A DNA stretch of 20,256 nt, from positions 3,658,964 to 3,679,219 of the forward strand of contig NC_090621.1 of the NCBI RefSeq assembly GCF_004359215.1. The letters run 5' to 3'. This document shows, in pieces, positions 16,950 to 20,256 of this stretch. The DNA comes from Bremia lactucae (lineage: Eukaryota > Oomycota > Peronosporomycetes > Peronosporales > Peronosporaceae). Every line of letters starts with the position of its first letter. Within the stretch, counting starts at the first letter, position 1. The notes under the pieces are model-generated. The model was not told the origin of the DNA, searched no databases, and saw only the letters and a program-made list of their open reading frames with translations. The position numbers and the translations under genes are program-made.

Positions 16950-17660
16950 AATCAGACTCTGTTCCGAGAATAATAAGTCTTTGGCTCGGAACCATCAGGA
17001 TTAGGCTGATGCCCTCAATCGTTCCTTTGTAATCCGAAATCGGAAGAAGCCTCGTCCTGATGGTACGGGTGAAGACGCCTTCTTTAACATAAAACGAAGG
17101 ATGCGTACGCATAGTTGAGGCAGCTCGATCGTGTACGCATTGTCTTGGCGATGTAGTACACGAAACGGGCCGATATACCTGGGCAGTAATTTATTACTGC
17201 CTGCATTCGTCACTACGTGTTTTGGTAGGTTTACCGTAGACAGTAGGACTAGGTCATTTAGATCAAATGAAAGTATCTTTTCTTTTCTATTTTTGTCAGT
17301 TTTGTTTCTGTCGGTTCACCACATCAGCGATGGAATCATGTACAAACGGACCACTGCTTCTCAAGCCAACATGAAATCACCTGCTGATTCGGTTATATTT
17401 TTGTTTTTAGTGCGACAGACTCGAACTGCGGAGATATCAATCTCGTCACTATTAGGAGCATTATCGTTTAAATTAATTATATTGTTTCGATGCTAAGTCT
17501 TTCAGCATCGTTGTCAAAGTCGGTAATAGTGTTATTGTTATTATTGAGTTTGTCCACTTCAATATTAATTATGTCAACATTGGTATCCTTCGCATTGATC
17601 CTAGTGCTAATTCGTGATAAGCAAGAGCTAAAAAGTTCTTTGATCGAGCGAGTCCTCCCT
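16950..17660 (-). pseudogene. Gy3 integrase C-terminal region
   Basis: Minus-strand reading from 17660: a weakly readable acidic linker, then FMLA-EAVVRFV-DSIAD-style segments in broken frames. NDLVLL-STVNLPKH follows, then TNAGSNKLLPRYIGPFRVLH with RQDNAYTIELP (17210-17130), the SH3-like C-terminal fold typical of gypsy integrases (KL.p.yiGPf.v). RTHPSFYV at about 17108-17085 is the usual end block; after it the frame is lost. No chromodomain is seen. At about 16905-16950 the sequence passes into the antisense-ORF region. Confidence 0.82.
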
Positions 17661-18170
17661 CCCCTTTAAGAAGAGTCACTCTCAAACAAGGTGGGTATAC
17701 GTGGGTGGCGTAAGCCATTCACGAAAAACGGTGTATGCTTTGTAGAAGGATGCACTGAATTATTGATACCAAATTCTACCATCGGCAACAACTCGCTTCA
17801 GCTCTTAAGAAAGTGGATGTATCCGCGAAGTTTCTATTCAAAAATATGTTTGCTGGTTTCGTCTGGCCATCTGTTACAGGATGATCAGAAGTTACTATTT
17901 TCAACTGTTTTCCGAGTGATTTGAACACAGTTCGCCAATTTCCGCCGTGAAAAAAAATCTAGGGTCCGATATGTGACCAGTTCATGGGGCAACCCATTGA
18001 ATCGATACATCGTGTCAACAAAGACACGAGCACAGCCTTTGGTTGTGATTGACTCTGATACTTCAGCAAGATGTACCATTCTATTGGAACGATCAACAAA
18101 AACAAGAGCAGCATCATTCTTGTGATCGTCGTCGGGAAATCCGAAGACGAAGTCCATGGATACGGACTGC
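17660..18170 (-). pseudogene. Gy3 integrase catalytic core with lost active-site residues
   Basis: MDFVFGFPDDDHKNDAALVF and VDRSNRMVHLAEV (18157-18060) carry the first catalytic Asp (MDF). FVDTMYRFNGLPHELV follows. The next block, usually S-D-R-D-P-R-F, reads T-Y-R-T-L-D-F, so the second Asp is Tyr (codon at 17971-17969), and eight A (17950-17957) shift the frame. In the third block SDHPVTDGQTKPAN the family's Q-T-E reads Q-T-K (17859-17857), removing the catalytic Glu. A further readable part, HASTKHTPFFVNGLRHPR (about 17755-17700), follows in another frame. Losing two of three D,D,E residues makes the enzyme inactive. Confidence 0.85.
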
Positions 18171-18590
18171 TAACACTTTGCCGGAACAGGCAGATGCTGT
18201 ACGGAGCACGCGATGAAGCACTCGGCTTCACCCGTTGACAAACTTCTCAAGCATGTATGTACTTGCGGACGAACTCATACTGGCGTGGCGAGTGGAAGTC
18301 GCGACTTATCGTGAGATAAGTCGTCTCACGTCTACGATGATGCGGAAACGTAAATCATTATGGGTGGGGATGATGTATCGCCAGCAATGTATGTGTAATA
18401 CATTAGACCATTACGTGTTAAATTTCGATCTGTTGAGGATACAATTCTGACAATCCTTTCAAGGATTGTTGGGATGGATTTTTGAGGTTATCTATCAGCA
18501 CTTTAAGAGCCTTATCTTCTTGATAAGCTCTTATAAAACGTCGTAGATTAATGCTGACGACGGAACACTTATTATTAGAACAGTGGCTTT
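18171..18590 (-). pseudogene. Gy3 integrase zinc-finger region and upstream linker
   Basis: On the minus strand, WRYIIPTHNDLRFRII matches Gy2 WRHLIPAQNDLRFHMM. The ECHDAP-SGH segment with the two zinc-binding His has decayed. QYEFVRKYIHA, stop, EVCQRVKPSASSRAP follows: the first zinc-binding Cys of the C-x-x-C pair is a TGA stop (18249-18247), the second Cys remains. The linker before it (18480-18590) corresponds to Gy2 LLDDVR-AYQEDKAL. Confidence 0.75.
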
Positions 18591-19060
18591 GTGCTTGCTA
18601 TCGATTTGTGCAGCCGGCGTGAAATCGGGCTAGCGCGATAGGGCATCAGCGACAACGTTAATTCGTTATGAATTATACACCACGGAGAGGTAAGGCTCCT
18701 CGAAGAAAGACAACCATCTCGCCATTTCTTTTCGAGAGGTGTGGACTGCTTACGGCCGTGCGTAAAGACGCATGGCCGTATATACACTGAACGGTTTATC
18801 TCCCAAGCGATAGACCCTAAACTTAGCCAGTGTGCACTTCATGGCAAGGAGTTCCGTTTCATCCACTAAATGGATCCTTCCAGCTGCTTGAAGCTGACGT
18901 AATTGATAACAGACGACGCGCTCTGCGCGGTCTGTGTTGTATTGCATAAACGCACAGCCGATTGCGAAGTCGCTGCGTCACAGACCACATGAGAAGGTCG
19001 GTCTTGGTCCGCAATTTCCAGGATTGATTACTGCATCAAGTTTGCCTGATACCCTAAAAA
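18591..19060 (-). pseudogene. Gy3 RNase H
   Basis: The catalytic block reads HVVCDA then shifts by one base (gacgcagcgac for gacgccagcgac) before FAIGCAFMQYNTDRAERVVC. YQLRQLQAAGR, DETELLAMKC, KFRVYRLGDKPFSVYTA and the WRDGCLSS block (ARWLSFF in the right frame) follow down to 18640. Order and spacing equal Gy2. The one-base loss right at the active site and later shifts show decay. Confidence 0.85.
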
Positions 19061-19990
19061 AAGGCTGACAATCAGCATTCCATGACTACTTAGCATTTTT
19101 CTTCAGCAAAGAAGAAAAATGTACTGTCATTTCGGCATAACTGTGTGAGTATACGCCGCTGAGCAGAGGAAATTTCGAAGTTACTTTACATTGACTGGCC
19201 TAAACCAATTGGCAATCGCCTTGATATTTTCCGGATCCGGGCGTACACCGTGTTTACCCACAATGTGGTATTTCTCTTGCATCGTTAATACACTTCTTGA
19301 GATTTGCCAACAACTTGTGCTTACGCATAAGTGTAAAAAACTTTCGGACATGGGTACGATGTACTTCAACGTCCGACTTTCTATTCATGGCCCTGCTATG
19401 GACGAAGACATCATCAAAATAACTCGGTGTGAACTCCCCCACCGATCTCAACAGATTGGTTACACATCCGTTAAATGTCGCAGGGGCATTACTAAGACCC
19501 TGTGACATAACTAGCCACACTCAGAGCATACCGCTTCGTGTGATTACTGCAGTGAACGCGCATAAGGATCTGATAGAAACCATCCATCAGATCCATTGAC
19601 AAAAAGAAAATACTCTTTAACATACAATCAATGATTACGTCTTTTTCTCGTATCGGTATTTGAGCCGGTATTGTTGCAGCGTTCAAAGTTTTGAATGCAT
19701 GCACATTCTGCCATCCGCCTGATGCTTTATGCACAAAAGGTCGGAGAGATATGTGGGGAATTGATTCCCCCACATGACCCGCTGCTAAGCGTTCCGAAAA
19801 GAATTTGACGATCGCGATTACTAGTTCACGATGCAATGACCATTGCTTCATGAAAAAGTATTTCGAGCCTCGAATTAGGTCGATTTCGTGTCGGGTGCCT
19901 TTATCCTTAGACAACTCGCACGGTGCTGATTTAGGGAAGGCTTCCTTTAATTCTATCAAATCATAATATAGAGGGTTTGTCTTCAAAGAC
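19060..19990 (-). pseudogene. Gy3 reverse transcriptase, catalytic box intact
   Basis: A single open frame (19986-19492) covers DLIELKEAFPKSAPCELSKD, RPFVHKASGGWQNVHAFKTL, NAATIPAQIPIREKDVIIDC and LSMDLMDGFYQILMRVH, with the first catalytic Asp in S-M-D-L. A shift leads to LVMSQGLSNAPATFNGCVTN and SYFDDVFVHSRAM, with the intact YFDD box at 19421-19410. VHRTHVRKFFTLMRKHKLLA, NLKKC and GKHGVRPDPENIKAIANW follow through another shift. This is the best preserved RT in the window, split by two to three frameshifts. Confidence 0.9.
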
Positions 19991-20256
19991 TTCCAGAATT
20001 AGGACGTAAAACGTTCAATCTGAGTCTTCTCATCGAGAACACTTTCGTCCATCGATGAGCTACTGAGGACCTGTTTATTTTCAGAAAATACTATTGCAGG
20101 ATCACGCAAGAACCGTTTCGGTTCAACCGTTGGCAATTGAGTTATCTCCGAAGTTAACTTCGAATGCGCTTTTAGATCATGTGTATAAGCGTCAAAGCGC
20201 CTTTCATTGTTTATTAAGAAATTTAATGTCTCAGTTTCCTATTTGGAACTTATTCC
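19991..20256 (-). pseudogene. Gy3 protease-RT linker, cut by window edge
   Basis: DNA matches Gy1 1290-1650 and Gy2 9290-9530, including the 'gagttatctccgaagttaacttcg' block (20137-20161; 1566-1590) and the segment encoding MDESVLDEKTQIERF. There is no long open frame. The protease domain itself should lie to the right of the window. Confidence 0.7.

Larger units (their letters stand above)
15081..20256 (-). mobile_element. Gy3: Ty3/gypsy element, 3' LTR to protease linker, cut by window edge
   Basis: On the minus strand from 20256: protease-RT linker, RT, RNase H, integrase zinc finger, integrase core and C-terminus. A region whose reading frame lies on the opposite strand follows (15816-16895), then the polypurine tract and LTR (15642-15081). 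It is the best preserved pol of the three, with an intact YFDD box, but it carries frameshifts and integrase lesions. It lies tail to tail with Gy2. The 5' half (gag, protease core, 5' LTR) is outside the window. Confidence 0.85.

Noticed and set aside
17131..17496. Plus-strand open frame of 121 codons
   Set aside because: It lies opposite the Gy3 integrase C-terminal segment, which has a clear family match on the minus strand.

Overview
The window looks like repeat-rich nuclear DNA of an oomycete (Phytophthora or downy-mildew type). Two things point there: the single host-like gene (5597-6815) has the basic/coiled-coil plus START-like layout of a large oomycete family, and almost everything else is decayed Ty3/gypsy retrotransposon of a type I associate with oomycetes. 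The assignment rests on recognising protein families by eye; no search was run.

Layout. Three related gypsy copies, here called Gy1, Gy2 and Gy3, occupy most of the window. Gy1 (223-4183, minus strand) runs from its 5' LTR (3783-4183) through gag, protease and RT and stops inside RNase H at position 223, where a different LTR-like repeat (family C) begins. Next comes a 3-kb island (4184-7239) with a pogo/Tigger-like transposase fragment, a probable solo family-C LTR with a candidate 5-bp target-site duplication (4570-5043), and the host-like gene, which needs one frameshift to be read through. Gy2 (7240-12710, plus strand) has both LTRs, a primer-binding site, a polypurine tract and gag, protease, RT, RNase H and the integrase zinc-finger region. 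Part of its gag is inverted and most of its integrase is deleted. A 2.4-kb segment (12711-15080) holds a broken IS630/Tc1/mariner-like transposase of a type also seen in fungi. Gy3 (15081-20256, minus strand) runs from its 3' LTR through integrase, RNase H and RT to the protease-RT linker at the window edge. Gy1 and Gy2 are therefore head to head around the host gene, and Gy2 and Gy3 are tail to tail around the DNA transposon.

The most unusual observation is that Gy2 and Gy3 each carry, between pol and the polypurine tract/3' LTR, a homologous stretch whose readable protein lies on the strand opposite to pol (11234-11925 minus in Gy2; 15816-16895 plus in Gy3). Both also share an 18-bp palindrome a few bases from the polypurine tract. 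The simplest reading is a gypsy lineage with an extra antisense gene of unknown function at its 3' end.

No element looks autonomous. The RT catalytic motif is interrupted by an AAT repeat in Gy1 and changed to IFDA in Gy2. It is intact (YFDD) in Gy3, but Gy3 has lost two integrase catalytic residues. No tRNA, rRNA or CRISPR array was seen.
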